Made by a program: the position numbers and the translations under genes. A DNA stretch of 64,000 bases from Alectoria sarmentosa (taxonomy: Eukaryota; Ascomycota; Lecanoromycetes; Lecanorales; Parmeliaceae): contig WOGZ01000095.1 of the NCBI GenBank assembly GCA_009733775.1, positions 46,908-110,907 on the forward strand, read 5' to 3'. Shown here piece after piece: positions 10,223 through 21,541 of the stretch; positions within the stretch are counted from its first letter, which is position 1; each line of letters opens with the position of its first letter. The notes below the pieces were generated by a model that saw only the letters and a list, made by a program, of their open reading frames with translations, was not told the origin of the DNA and did not search any database.

Positions 10223-11126
10223 GGCCAGTTGCGTCTCTTTTTCTGTCAGACATGGAAGCGATGAGGATTGGTCTGGTATGAAGGCTATCTTCTCTGCCAG
10301 GTATGCACGTACAGCCATGTTGCGTGCTTTCTAGAAGGTATCATGTCCATTTTACTGAACGTGAGGAAGGTCGTTTGCCAGCTTGAAGTGTTGATTCCGA
10401 ACCAAACCTGTAAAAGAATCGGCCTAGATTTAGGCATAGAGAGGGAGATTGCCCTGGCGGAGATCCCAAGTTTCCCACGGTTGAGATACGACCCGTCAAT
10501 TCCTCCTCGTTGATACCTACAAAAGTATGCGAACTTGGCAGGCAAGTCGTCTCAAAAAAACTTGCAGTTCGAGGCCGAACCTGTATAAAATAAATCGGCT
10601 TGATCCGGGATCGGAAACGAGCTTACCCTCAGGCTGATGTTCATTGATCTGATCAGTCAACGACATCAAGTGGTCTTGCAGGTTGGAATCGTAAGATCCA
10701 ACAGGATGTTAGATTTTCGAGCTCATATACAATCTCATTGTTCCATGTACATGCTACCACATCCAACCATCACCTTTATCTAATTAAAAGTCCGGGAGCC
10801 TTGCTACATTGCCCTGTCAAAGGGCAACGTCTACCCCATCCTTGCATTGATTCCCTAATAAGCCATCAATGCACCTTTTCTTTAGGCACTGAAGCTTTAG
10901 AGCCCACCCCTTGGACCCATACCTCCTGCGTCAGCTTCTCGGTGGGTCGCATCCAGAACGGCGATGGCTTTTACGCATGGTCGCTTGGGTCTGTGATTTT
11001 GCTGGATGGCACTGCTATGCTCGCATGGGCCGTGGGTCAGTTTGCTCTTGGGGTACGCTGACTCGTACTCTCTGTTCTTTTCGAGTCGTTGTTCAGGACA
11101 TGATCTTGCGGGATTCAAGACTTCGT
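10223..11126. other. Intergenic, with a short copy of SNF2-gene sequence
   Basis: Convergent 3' ends of the Clr2 and apyrase genes. No gene seen. Bases about 10622-10655 nearly repeat the SNF2 exon 1/intron 1 boundary at 6329-6362. A weak direct repeat (ATCGGC..GAT blocks near 10400 and 10580) lies beside it. Confidence 0.4.
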
Positions 11127-13435
11127 TCAATCCTCGACCAAAGGTCTCAATCCTAGTCCCTTTGGTCTCGTTGGACTGCCTTTGCGGGATTTTTTGCCGT
11201 CAGCCATGCCAACTATGCGCTCCCTGCTTTCCGTACGACCGATCAACCTGCGCACAACTTGGAATTAGCGTTGCTTCTCTGGGGCGGAGAACCTTGATAC
11301 AATAGACGGTTTGGGGAAACACGAAGCATTCATTGCTCCGGAAATGTCACGAGATTCAGATATTAGTACAAAATTAGGGGTATTCCCTCTGAATGTTATC
11401 ATACGTACCCACTTCTAACCATCGGATTGCCAGCAATGCCGAGGCCTTGCCCGCTGCCAAGATTATCAAAGCGCTCCCTTCCATCGGCAAGACCATTATT
11501 GTTTCGACTACGAGGGGTAGCCCAGCCCGATGTCTTGCTTCCGTGAGATGCAGAAGAGGAGTCCGAGGTCTCAGGTTCGTCGCTGTCGTCCACGGAACCG
11601 AGCTCAAAATCGTCAGTCGCCCCTTCTTCGAGTACACGCTCGTAAGTGCCTAGACTAGTGTTGGAACGCCAAAATGGGACTTTGGCCCCGAATAGTCCAC
11701 GCTTTCGTGGTGGGGAGCCGAGGCTACGCCGCGGTGGAGACCCAAATCTGCTGTAGATATATTTGCGGCGGGAGCGACCGCAGAGAAGGTACACTGCAAT
11801 TGAGAAAATAAAAAGGAAGAGAATGAAGCCTGGAATACGGCGAGGGGATGAGGCACGGAAAAGATCCGAGTGCCAGTGGTCTTCTGCAGAAGTGGAGTTG
11901 TATGTGTGGAGGATCGCTGCGGAGCCCGCATATTGGAAGTCTGCCGGGACACCGGGCACATTGCTGCCAAATCCGACAGGAAGAGCGTCGTCTTTTGGTG
12001 GAGGTATCTGGCTGGACGCGTATAGGACCATTTTGCCTAGGGTCCAGCTGACTTCTGTATTGTCGATTTTGTTGACGGCTTGAAAAGAAGCTGTAAAACC
12101 TTTGTCCTTTGCATTGTCCAACACCTTCTTCGTACCATTGTGCATGCTATCTGGAGTTTCCTCCAACCCCACTCTCGGTATTCCAATGCCTTCGTGCAGG
12201 ATGTTGATAAGCCAGCTGGCCTTGAAGCACACCTCGATCGCGGTCTGTTCATCGACCTTCTTGCCCCACTCGTACTTATCTATCCCTTTGCGAATAATGT
12301 CCCATTCCTGGCTACAGAACTCGCTCACCCGCTGTTGGTAGGTATTGAAATCGTATGCTTTGTCTTTGTGGCTTTCCTGGAAGATCTCGTGGGTGGTATG
12401 CCAGTATTCGCTCACTCCAACAAAGTGGTTGACATCAAAATCAATAGCAGGAACATGCACTCCGCTTAGAAGACATGGGTTGTCTTCGCAGATATGGTCT
12501 TTCTCCAGAAGAGGCAGTGTCTTGACCAAACACTTGTCGAATTGTCCAGTCCCCTTCAGATGAGGAGTTTGTCCGTTGATGGTTTTCGAACCTGGAAGGA
12601 AAACATCTCCTTTGGTGGTAATGCTCAAGCCGGCAGGAAGGCATGGATCTTGAAGAACCTCGGTCTCAATTGCACCACTGGCCTTTTGCAATGCTTCGAC
12701 ATATCGTTTTCTGGCTTCGTTGACTCCAAATCCGAGCCAGGTGGTAGTGAAGACTCGATACTCCGCTGCTGTCCCATCAATAGTCCTCATCCGGAGCAGC
12801 TTGAGATCATTCACATGACGCTCAGCTTCCGTTGCATTTGGGGCGAAAGCAATTTGCGCAGAGGCGCCGCCCATGTCTAGAAAGCCATAGGTATGATGAT
12901 CTTTCCCATGTCGGTGATCCTTGGGCGCGTCAAAGCCTCCGAGCAGATAGTTCGCTGCCACCCATCCGTATAGACCTTCAACCTCACCGGGGATGACCTG
13001 TATATGTACATCGCAATCTGGTAATTGAAACTTGGTATTCGCACGCGTGTAGGAGCATATCTGTTGCAAAAGTTCGTTACGCTGGTCCTCGGGCAACAAT
13101 CGCATGCCAGCGGTGGCGAGCAGGAAGACTGGCGTGTCTTCCTCGAGGTGGGTTGGAATGACTTTGCGTGCTTTGTTGTACAGGCTTTCCAAGTGGTCTG
13201 GCCCAACGCGATCGGGCTTTCCTCCAAATGTCGAGATACCTGGATGTATCTTCTCTGTCCATTTGCTCTTAGTCATCAAAGCGGGCAGCGACACGGATTC
13301 CTTCACCCCTGCTTCCTTTCGTGCCTGTTCGCTATCAAGCCATCTGTAGATGTGTAGGCGGGTACCCGAGGAGCCCGCATCGAATATGATACCGTACCGC
13401 CAATGCGACGATCTCTTGTATACGTCGCCAGACAT
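11127..13435 (-). CDS. YND1: Golgi apyrase / nucleoside diphosphatase (GDA1-CD39 family, Ynd1-like)
   Basis: Two exons: 13435-11409 and 11247-11127, 715 residues. These membrane enzymes hydrolyse GDP and UDP in the Golgi lumen so that sugar-nucleotide antiport can continue. Apyrase conserved regions are visible: FDAGSSGTRLHIYRW (residues about 19-33), LLATAGMRLLPEDQ and FLDMGGASAQIAF. A membrane segment, PGFILFLFIFSIAVYLLCG, lies near residue 545, followed by a basic, then acidic/Ser-rich cytosolic tail. That single C-terminal anchor is the Ynd1 arrangement. The N-terminus has no signal peptide, as in Ynd1. If the last intron (11248-11408, introner-like) is retained, the protein ends at a TGA at 11399 inside the donor region. 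Splicing instead adds about 40 basic residues. The spliced tail is inference; the enzyme call is firm. Confidence 0.87.
11248..11408 (-). repeat. Introner-like intron in the apyrase gene (161 nt)
   Basis: Donor GTACGTATGATAAC, core GTGACATTTCCGGAGCA, 3' end AGCAACGCTAATTCCAAG then GCAG. The GAAGCAACGCT block matches the SNF2 intron 3 copy. Phase 2. It lies at the extreme 3' end of the coding region, so it is less constrained than the other copies. Confidence 0.6.
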
Positions 13436-14094
13436 CGCTTTGGTGCATCAAGGGCAAGATGTCAGACGAAGGAATCAAGATCTTTTCCTCGCTCCTCAAA
13501 GTCAAGGCCGATAAGTAAGATAAGTAAGGACTGATTGATGCGGCTCAATTCCGGATGACGAATTCCCGCAGTTAAAATCAGAATTGGGACGGGAGCCAAA
13601 AGATATCCCCGCAAATACTTTACGAAGTCACGGCTACTGTACCTTGTGGATGCTCCGAGGTTCATCCCATTCCCAAGCCATCTTACCGATCATACTCGTA
13701 GTTTACAAGCAAAAGTCCTCTCACCAAATTTCATCACTGTCTTTGGCCCAAGACTGGAGCCGTGGCTGCTTTAGCCGGAGTAAAAGGGACTATGTAAGTA
13801 TGTATTGTGTGAGCAACTGCCTTAGCACTTCCGAAGTTTTTGCCTACGGCAAACGAACGCGTTATCTCCGTCGATTAGTAGGATTTACTAGGTTTCAAGC
13901 GTACTTTATAATCTATTGAGGAAAATCGATGACGAGAGGAATCATATCTACCTACGTACTGGGTACTGGTGAGGCACTGTATCTAATCTCCTTGCACCAT
14001 TATCTAACACCGAATCTACCAACTTCTCAATCTGTCTCGCTCCTGTACCTCCTCAAGATCATTATCCAGGCTCACTACCAACCGTTAAGCATCC
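13436..14094. promoter_or_regulatory. Divergent promoter region, apyrase and MDR genes
   Basis: About 660 bases between two start codons on opposite strands. No gene seen. Pyrimidine-rich just upstream of the MDR start. Confidence 0.4.
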
Positions 14095-15132
14095 ATGAGT
14101 GGGAAGCACCAAGCAGCAATCCTCCCACAAAAGGGAGGTCCATTGTCTGTCGTGGACCGCGCCACGCCCGAGCCCGGTCCTAATGATGTTCTCATGGAAG
14201 TCAGGGCTATTGCCCTGAATCCAGTCGACTATTATCAGCGCGATCTCGGTATGCCTCCTATACCCAGCTATCCCGCCGTCGTAGGGTCCGATGTGGCTGG
14301 CCTTGTCGTCAAGGTGGGCTCCAACGTCTCCAATGCCCCTCCGACCGGATCCCGAGCGAGCGCCTTTGCTTCGTCTTTCTATCAAGGCGGCTCCCCAGAC
14401 CACGGCGCTTTCCAGAAATATGTCTTGGCTCAGTCAGAAGGCGTTATTGCGCTCCCAGATTCCCTCTCCTTCGAGCAGGGTGCTGTTTTTCCTTTGGCCG
14501 TCTTGACCGCGCTGTCGGGCTGGACCACAATTGGAATCCCGTTCGGCACCAAGTATGCCCCTCAGGACAAGCAGGCAGTCCTGATCTGGGGCGGCGCTAG
14601 CAGCGTTGGTACCTTTGCCGTCCAATCCGCAAAGTTAATGGGCTTCACCGTCTACGCCACGGCCAGTGCCAAAAACCATGAATACCTGAAGAAGCTCGGA
14701 GCTGACGTTGTCTTCGACTATAAAGCGAGCGATGTCGTCTCACAGATCATAGATACCGTGAAGAAGGATGGCAACACCCTACGGACCGCAAACTGTGTCG
14801 TAGAGGGATCCCTGCAGCCCACGTTGGACGTGCTCAAAAGCACCAAGGGCGATGCAGTCGCCAAGGTTGCCCATGCCCCTCCTCTGCTTCCGGGAGCCCC
14901 AACGCTCGAGGGAGCTGAGATCAAGTTTGTTCTACCGCCTATGGACCCGGTGGAAAGAAGCGACCACATGTACAAGTGCTTCCATGTCTGGCTGCGAGAC
15001 GGTCTAAATTCGGGTACAGTCGTTCCCAGCCCACACGTTCAGGTTGAGGCTGGAGGTCTGGAGGGTTTGAATAAAGCGCTGGACACGTTAAAGGCAGGTG
15101 TCAGTGGGACTAAAATTGTAGTCCAAGTCTGA
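14095..15132 (+). CDS. Zinc-type MDR alcohol dehydrogenase-like oxidoreductase (CipB-like)
   Basis: Single exon, 345 residues. The medium-chain dehydrogenase/reductase fold is clear: an N-terminal GroES-like domain (PEPGPNDVLMEVRAIALNPVDYY, SYPAVVGSDVAGLVVKVG) and a Rossmann domain with VLIWGGASSVGTFAVQSAKL (residues about 162-181). The zinc-ligand Cys/His set of classical alcohol dehydrogenases is absent (residue HGAF instead of GHE), so it belongs to the zinc-independent, enoyl-reductase-like branch common in fungi. It probably reduces an enone or aldehyde with NADPH; the substrate is unknown. No polyketide synthase lies nearby, so it is not evidently a trans-acting enoyl reductase of a cluster. 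Confidence 0.85.
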   Translation: MSGKHQAAILPQKGGPLSVVDRATPEPGPNDVLMEVRAIALNPVDYYQRDLGMPPIPSYPAVVGSDVAGLVVKVGSNVSNAPPTGSRASAFASSFYQGGSPDHGAFQKYVLAQSEGVIALPDSLSFEQGAVFPLAVLTALSGWTTIGIPFGTKYAPQDKQAVLIWGGASSVGTFAVQSAKLMGFTVYATASAKNHEYLKKLGADVVFDYKASDVVSQIIDTVKKDGNTLRTANCVVEGSLQPTLDVLKSTKGDAVAKVAHAPPLLPGAPTLEGAEIKFVLPPMDPVERSDHMYKCFHVWLRDGLNSGTVVPSPHVQVEAGGLEGLNKALDTLKAGVSGTKIVVQV

Positions 15133-16005
15133 CTCGTTTAACCATAATGTCACGAACACTGAGTGTTCAGGGAGCGGAAAGTGCCCATCTCCACGGGCTG
15201 CGAGTAGTAGCTTTCTTGACGAACTTATGATTAAGCTCGTCAACCACAGTCTGCAGCAATTAAACTTACGTAAGGACTCAGCCATCAACATGCAATGACA
15301 AGATGTCTCAAACTCAGTCTCAAGTCTTGTGAAGATATGTGCTTTAGTATTCTGTCGCTTTAGTAGCCTCGACGATCCCGTCTCCATCGCCCGGAAGCGC
15401 CCAGTTGGGCAAGAAAGCGCAAGAAAGAGGGAGTGAAGAAGGGTTTCTAATTTCTATCACCTTGGGGACAAATAAGTCATACCCATCCCCGGAACGCGCC
15501 CCCTGGGTGCGCTATCTGGGTAGTCATGGGCAGGGGTGTGACTTATCTGCCCCCAAGCCCAAGGTGATAGCCGCAGGCTTATCTTAGGCAGTACTAGCCG
15601 TGCGACAAATAGGTAGGCAATAACGGTCGTTAGGCCGATAGAGGGATCGAGAGGATGGAGCTAATATTGGACGGTCTAGGATGCTAAACAGGACCCTGAG
15701 AGGCACCTTCGCGTAAACTTAACGGATGTGGATCTATATAGCAGTCAGCTTCTTGAGAGGAGCGATAATTGAAGAGCTGGGACGTCAAGAGGCAGGCTCA
15801 GGAAATGGAGTATAGAGGAGCAAGAGGGGTGGTGGGGAAGAAGGAGGGGAGCTCGAGGAGAGTAAGTAAGGCGGGAGAGCGAAGCGACGGCCGCTTAGTC
15901 ACCTGAGGAGGAAGAGAGGACTTTCCGACTACCATTACCTCAGTACAAAGTATTCAAGACGACTCGCAGCCTTACTATTATGCATCGGTCGTTCTTACGG
16001 TCAAT
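15133..16005. other. Intergenic, containing a small inverted-repeat element
   Basis: About 870 bases before the F-box gene. The only structure I see is the 115-bp palindromic element at 15455-15569; the stretch 15780-15900 is purine-rich (GAGG runs). Confidence 0.4.
15455..15569. repeat. 115-bp inverted-repeat (MITE-like) element
   Basis: The ends are perfect inverted repeats, TATCACCTTGGG and CCCAAGGTGATA. Complementarity continues inward through ATAAGTCATACCCATCCCC against GGGGTGTGACTTATCTGCC with small gaps, giving arms of about 35 bp and a GC-rich loop. The outer TA could be a target-site duplication of the Tc1/mariner type. It may instead be a simple palindrome; no coding capacity. Confidence 0.5.
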
Positions 16006-18018
16006 ATGAGCAAAGCTACTTCCTTCGACGGGCTGCCCAGTGAGATAGCGTAAGTAACTGAGTTCTGCCCCTCCGTGAGAGCCTGAGCCAGGTCCTGACT
16101 TGGCACATACAGATATCACATCTGCACCTTTCTTCAGCAACAAGAAGTTTCGGCACTTTCAGCTACTTCTAAAGCAATCTACCTGCTCTTCCGCCCCATT
16201 CTTTACCGGCATCTCAATGTTTCATCCTTCACCTCTCTCACGCTTCTCTCTCGAACTTTCACCAGAGCAACATACATGGGAAAGGCAGATCACAATTGGT
16301 CCACCCAAGAGTGCCTGGATCAAACGAAGACCTTGGATCTCACAATCGACCAGACCAAAGACAGTGCCAGAAACAGTGGTCAGCCTCCAGCGACCATCTT
16401 GGTCGCCCGATCCATTCAGTCAATCGTACGCCGATGTCCCAACTTAGCTATCACCCTTCGCTTTGCACATTGCCAATGCGATCATACTCCCATCTCGGGT
16501 TTAGACAGTGAGATTTTTCCTCGAGTTACGAAGCTCGTTCTCTATGTTGGACGACATGACCCTGTGGAGACACTGCCAGGCCGCCCTCGTACAATGTGCA
16601 CACCGAACGCCAAATTTTGGCGCCCTTTGGTCAATGGCACTTCCTTCCCAGATTGTTTGAACCTCGAGATACGTCACTACTGGGCTACCAATCCCCCTAC
16701 GCACGCAAGTCTCGACTTACAGAAGCGCTACCCTGACGCCCAGACTAGTTACGGCAACTATCGTATGTCCCGTCAGCGTGGAATCCTCCACGGCCGACGT
16801 GATCTAGTAGACGGTCCACTGAGAGCAGATCAGATTGTAGGTCTCACTGGTGGGCTGAAAAGGTTCGAGAGTATCATGCTAGAGTGTCCTCCTGAGCTTG
16901 ACTCTCCACTGCTCATGCAGTTGCTTGGTAATCCAAACTCGGTGGCTGTGAACCTTGTAAAGCTTGAGCTACGATTCTGCAATCTCGATTACGAAACTAT
17001 CTCAAAGTTGCTTTACCATGCACCGCCCAATCTGCAGCATCTCGTACTTCTCTGTTGGGACGATGATCGAGATTTCCACGGTTACGACGCTGTAGAATGT
17101 CCGCACTTGTGCCCATTAATTAGAGACTTCAGCAAGAAGCTTGTCCACTTGGAACTTGCCGCTCCCACGGTTTGTCGTGAGCTTTTCTTTGATGACCTCG
17201 AGATACGAAGCTTGAGACAGAACGGTATCACGACAAATCTTGGGACGGGGGGTGGCGCCATCACAGGCCATGAAAATCTCGATGCCCACGCAATTCGGGA
17301 GAGTGTTCGAGTTTGCCGTAAACAGAAGAGATCGAGATACCGCACTGGCCGCATCAAGGAAGCTATCACGACGGCCAAGGCGCAGAGCGGAGGAACAACA
17401 ACGTCATCTCTTTTCGGTGGGGGCACCAGCGCAAACATTAGTGCTGCTCGAGCCCAAAGAGAAGCTGAAGCCTCGCTTGACGAGGAGGAAGAAAAACGGA
17501 CCCGTTCGATCGAAGGGTCCAAGACACCCTGGTTCAGAAGAATAATAGCTTGGTATATTCTCGACAATCCCTTTCTTTTGTGGATTGTTTGTCGAGTTGG
17601 AAGACATGTTTCGGAAACAGAAGGCTCTTCATTCCCCTTTTGATCAGTCTCATTGCTAGAGACTTCATCTCGTATAAGGAATACTGACTCCGAAATCTTT
17701 GTAGGCACGGTCTATGTCACCCGAACGATACATGGGAAGAAGTCCAGCTTGCCGCGGGCATGGAGGAAATGGGCATCGAATGGGTCGTTGCGAGTAAATT
17801 TGCCATCGGACAATGCCGCGTGGTTGGAGATAGCTAACGTTATCGCAGACAAGGATCTTGGAGTCGCAAGCCAGCATTCCGGTGGCAAACTTCCCATTAT
17901 ATTAGAGATCAGCAGGGCTTTCGAAGAGAAATTCGACTTCGAGCCCCGTCAATTCTCTGGAACCGAAGCTTCATGCGATGAGTCCGACCTGGAGCCGGAC
18001 CCTTTGGATGAGCTCTAG
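16006..18018 (+). CDS. F-box domain protein
   Basis: Four exons: 16006-16049, 16113-17552, 17705-17793, 17849-18018, 580 residues. The first splice joins SFDGLPSEIA to YHICTFLQQQEVSALSATSK, a clear F-box (residues about 6-50: LPxEI, hydrophobic helices, LYRHL). F-box proteins link substrates to Skp1-Cullin ubiquitin ligases; the substrate here is unknown. The middle region, residues about 180-330, holds leucine-spaced segments such as LVKLELRFCNLDYETISKLL and LVHLELAAPT that look like degenerate leucine-rich repeats. The third exon reads HGLCHPNDTWEEVQLAAGM, the fourth ends in an acidic ESDLEPDPLDEL tail. Intron 2 is introner-like (152 nt). Introns 1 (63 nt) and 3 (55 nt, GTAAAT donor, GCTAAC branch) are ordinary. 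Confidence 0.75.
17553..17704 (+). repeat. Introner-like intron in the F-box gene (152 nt)
   Basis: Donor GTATATTCTCG, core GAAGACATGTTTCGGAAAC then AGAAGGC, 3' end TACTGACTCCGAAATCTTT then GTAG. The core and 3' end match the SNF2 and acyltransferase copies closely. Phase 2. Confidence 0.78.
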
Positions 18019-18603
18019 CGCATCTGAATCAGACACCCAGGCATTACTCGAGCCAAGAAGCCAATATGATACGGTATAGGCTATTATAGCATTCAGCAAT
18101 CCTTTCAGGGTCTCTTTGAGCCTCTGGTAATGCACTGCTATTATCGTATTGCCCTTTCCTCGTCGGTTTCCCAACTTGAGGCCGAATCTCCCTTTTCTTG
18201 CCACAAAGCTGTACTCTGCACCCTACTAAATGAATTATGGATCTCGCCGAGGTAACTATTGGGTCAACGACTCTGCCTTTGGCGTTGTGGTCATGCGCTA
18301 GCTCGACATTACCAAAGCATTTGTAAGCGGTCTTTGCGGAGCTTCATATCTTCATACAGTCTTGCAGCCAATCAAAAGTAGGAGTGCTCTCCTAAAAAGC
18401 TTTTTTCATGCAAAGATTCTCTCGAAGTACCCTGGGTGCTGAGAAATGGTCATGCACGATGTGGAATCGCTCACCTATCGATGCGGTAGGGGCGTATCGC
18501 CGCTCAAACGACCTTTATCCACAAACGTAAATCCCAATGTTTTCTTCACACGCCTTCTCCGTCAGAAAAGTTTGCACTCTCACCTTGAAACAATCCCTCC
18601 AGA
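18019..18603. other. Intergenic, nothing recognised
   Basis: About 585 bases between two plus-strand genes; it should contain the promoter of the gene at 18604. No conserved frame seen. Confidence 0.4.
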
Positions 18604-19415
18604 ATGTCCCAAACACCGGTCACAGAGGTCTGCCTCATCCAACTCAAAGGCCCCTACAAGCTCAAAGATTCCTCCACTCCCGAAGGTGCCATCTGGGCCT
18701 CCTCCATCTCCACCTTGAAAAAATGTCCTGGCTTCCAAGACATCTACACCAGCAGTGTCGTCGAAGATAGGACCAAAGCTCGCATGTTTCTTAGTAAACG
18801 CCTCTGTTCCCACCCCCTTTCTCCTCACCGATCAAGGGTTTTGGTTGCCCAGACTACCATTCCTTTATGACATTTTGCCTAACCCCCAGTCCCCAAATCT
18901 CGTAGTCGATCTGCTTATACAATCTCGAATAAATGATAGATTGGGACTGCAAAGAAGACCACTTCGCCTTCTACGACACGCCCCACTTCCCGGCTTTCCG
19001 CGCCCGACTGCTCTCTCTCTGCGCCATCCCGCCAATCCCAATCCACGTGCTCTTCCACCCTGCGCATCCTAAGACCTTGGAAGCCCCTGTCACAGAGGTT
19101 GTCATGGCGTACTTCCCCCTCTCCATAACGACCGAGCAGAAGGAGAAATGGGAATCTACATGGCAGACGTTCGTGACGGAGGTTGGGAAGGAGGCGAAGG
19201 GAGTGCTGGATGTGCATGGCGGGTGGGTTATTGAGGGGATGCAGGTGGAGGGAGGGGAGGGGGAGATGAAGGCGTGGATGGGGACGGTGGGGTGGGAGGG
19301 ATTGGAGGCGCAGAAGGCGTTTAGGGAAGGGGAGGCCGTTGGGAGTGTAATGGCATTGTTGGATGAGGTGGATGGGGTGTTGAAGGGGGAAAACTATCTT
19401 GTGGAGTTGAGTTGA
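18604..19415 (+). CDS. Conserved fungal hypothetical protein, possible dimeric alpha/beta-barrel
   Basis: Two exons, 18604-18793 and 18940-19415, 221 residues. The spliced sequence runs RMFLNWDCKEDHFAFYD across the junction. It shows two similar halves: an N-terminal VTEVCLIQLKG..CPGFQDIY and a later VTEVVMAYFPLSI..KWESTWQTF, each a beta strand followed by a helix. This resembles duplicated ABM/EthD-type ferredoxin-like domains, and small fungal proteins of this kind are usually called antibiotic biosynthesis monooxygenase-like. No catalytic residues can be assigned. The intron (146 nt) is longer than normal but shows none of the introner-like blocks. Its acceptor could also lie further upstream, so the junction is only moderately sure. 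Confidence 0.6.
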
Positions 19416-21541
19416 GTTGGCACTGTTGCATTTATGTCATGCATAAGGATTTTCACAAACTTTACGAAATTCGTCAGGTGCACTGCCAGAAAAATCTGGC
19501 ATTTGGAGCGGAACGAATCTTTAATGACCGTCCTTCTTGGGGAAGCAGCCACATTCTTTCATGAACTGAGAGCGAACATGATTCTTTGTAGCCAGAACTC
19601 GTTCGATTCTTGAAACGTTCCCCTCCAATCACCACTGGCGGATTCTAGTAAAAGCCAAATAAGCTGCGAGATTGGGGAAAACAGCCATACATCTACAGTT
19701 TTAGATATGGCATCAATCCCAATATATCTATAACGTGCCATTTGTTGGCAAGATAACAACCATCTACTTCAGCAGTTTGAGCGAGCCACTAGAGCTTCCA
19801 CTCATCTTTATCAAAGGAATACTTATGCCGCTGATCTAGCAAAGACCTCCACGTGCCTGGCTTCTATGCAATGTGGTATCGTGGCACAGGATTACAGACC
19901 CCAAGGACGGTTTTCATCGATGCTGGCGAGCATACGGAGTCAACTTTGACGTCCGTCATCAGTTCACTCTCGCGACCACGGGCGCAAATTTTGAAGCCGG
20001 CAGTCTCTGGGAGTCCACATGATACGCCTATGATCCAGGATCCGCAGTCGCTGATACCGGAGGAGACCCATATTCTGAGCAGCATGGTGGGTGATGGCAA
20101 AGGTTGTGACATTACCATGGAGAGTAATCCCTTGTATTTACTGACGGGCGTTATGCTCACGAAGTCAAGAAATCACCTCGGGCCTATGAATTCAGATGTC
20201 AAGCATGGTTTGGCGGTTTCGAAGGGAATGCCAAGCCGGCAGATGTTCCTCTAGACGCATTCGAGACTTCTCATGAGGCTTTGCAATATATGCAGGATAC
20301 ATTCGAGACAGAGACAGCAGAAGGGAAAGGATACTGGTCTACGTAGGGACTCACGGGATCATGGGAGCGGATGCCCATGTCTTGATGGAAGCAGAAGTTA
20401 TTAAGCCTAACTTCTTGTAGAAAAAGAGCCCGGTTCCCAGGCCTCAAAGACAATATGGCTGACTCTGCTCCCATGGAGCTGATGACTGGTACCTACAAAT
20501 TGATTTACGCTTCAGTCGGGTTGATCTGCTTTCAACATTATTCACTTTCCATGAGTCCTTTCTGTTTTCTGCGACTTTCTACAAAACAGAGGCGGGAGGG
20601 CATGGTGGGGCGGTGAAGCAGCAGCAGCAGGAGGCTTTTTCGAGACACTTGGCTAATGCGCGCTACTGCACAGCGACGACCTTCTTGATGCGCTCCGTGG
20701 GGTCGGGTCTCTCGTTGCAGGCTGTACATGCTGAAATAAATGACGAGCCAATGCATTCTCAATCCAGGTCTCCAATCAAATTGCTTGCTAGTCAAAGCCA
20801 AAGGTGGCAATATCTGAATCCCTCGTAGCTTTCAATCATCATGATTTCCAGTGTGTGTCCAAGCATGTTGGACAATTGACATTCGAAGGTGTCTAATTTC
20901 ATTTTGATTATGATCATTCCCAGCCTCGACGATAAAGTATTCACCAACTTGATCGACGCCGAAATCTAATCTATTATTGCTCAATGCTCAAATGTATGAT
21001 TCCGATTGCTTGAATCCATTTTCCTTGAGCGCATAAAAAGCAAAGGAGGCGTTCAAAGTTTAGCTTGAAACACTTGCTCACATCTTACTCTATTCGCATT
21101 AGCCCAGCTCCTGGCGCTACGGCTAGGCTCCTAGCTTCAGGACTACCATGGCGCTAAGTCATGTGCCTGCCTCGACCTCTCGCCTCCCAAGGTTCTCCCC
21201 ATCAACGAAGAAGCATGCAAATCCAACCACCTTTCATCACCCCACATTACTATTCAAACCATCTTCAATTCATCAACACTTCTGCCCCCATATCCATATT
21301 AAATTCGTTATATATTCATTGATTTTCTGCTCTGTAAATAACCACCTGATAACCTCAATTCTACTCGCCCAGAAGCAATCAAACTCGGCTTCATTCACTT
21401 GAATCCTGCTTTGTTTGTTACGCCGCAAGCGTCCGCTGCACTGCCCAGCCCCACAGCACAGACCAATCTGACTCCTCTCATCATCATCATCATCCTCATC
21501 CTTCTTCACCCACAGCTCCTACATCCTAACTTACTGCGACA
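19416..21541. other. Gene-poor stretch with a decayed coding region
   Basis: About 2.1 kb. Apart from the possible pseudogene at 19861-20346, no gene is seen. The last 400 bases are pyrimidine-rich (many TCATC and CCTC runs), as in long 5' UTRs of fungal genes. Confidence 0.4.
19861..20346 (+). pseudogene. Decayed protein-coding region, family not recognised
   Basis: One plus-strand frame (codons starting at 19861) reads like protein throughout: SWHRITDPKDGFHRCWRAYG, VNFDVRHQFTLATTGANFE, and after interruptions GRYAHEVKKSPRAYEFRCQA and LDAFETSHEALQYMQDTFET. It is broken by in-frame TGA, TGA, TGA and TAA codons between about 20019 and 20130 and ends at TAG near 20344. All four stops could come from CGA or CAA by C-to-T change. 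Introns could remove some stops, but I found no convincing set of splice sites. I do not recognise the family. Another frame is open across part of it (19853-20254) but has a less protein-like composition. Confidence 0.35.

Noticed and set aside
18794..18939. 146-nt intron as another introner copy
   Set aside because: The length fits, but it lacks the GACATG core, the CTGACTCCGAAA end and the donor block.
14095..19415. Secondary-metabolite gene cluster around the MDR oxidoreductase
   Set aside because: No polyketide synthase, NRPS, terpene synthase, P450 or cluster regulator is present; neighbours are an apyrase and an F-box gene.
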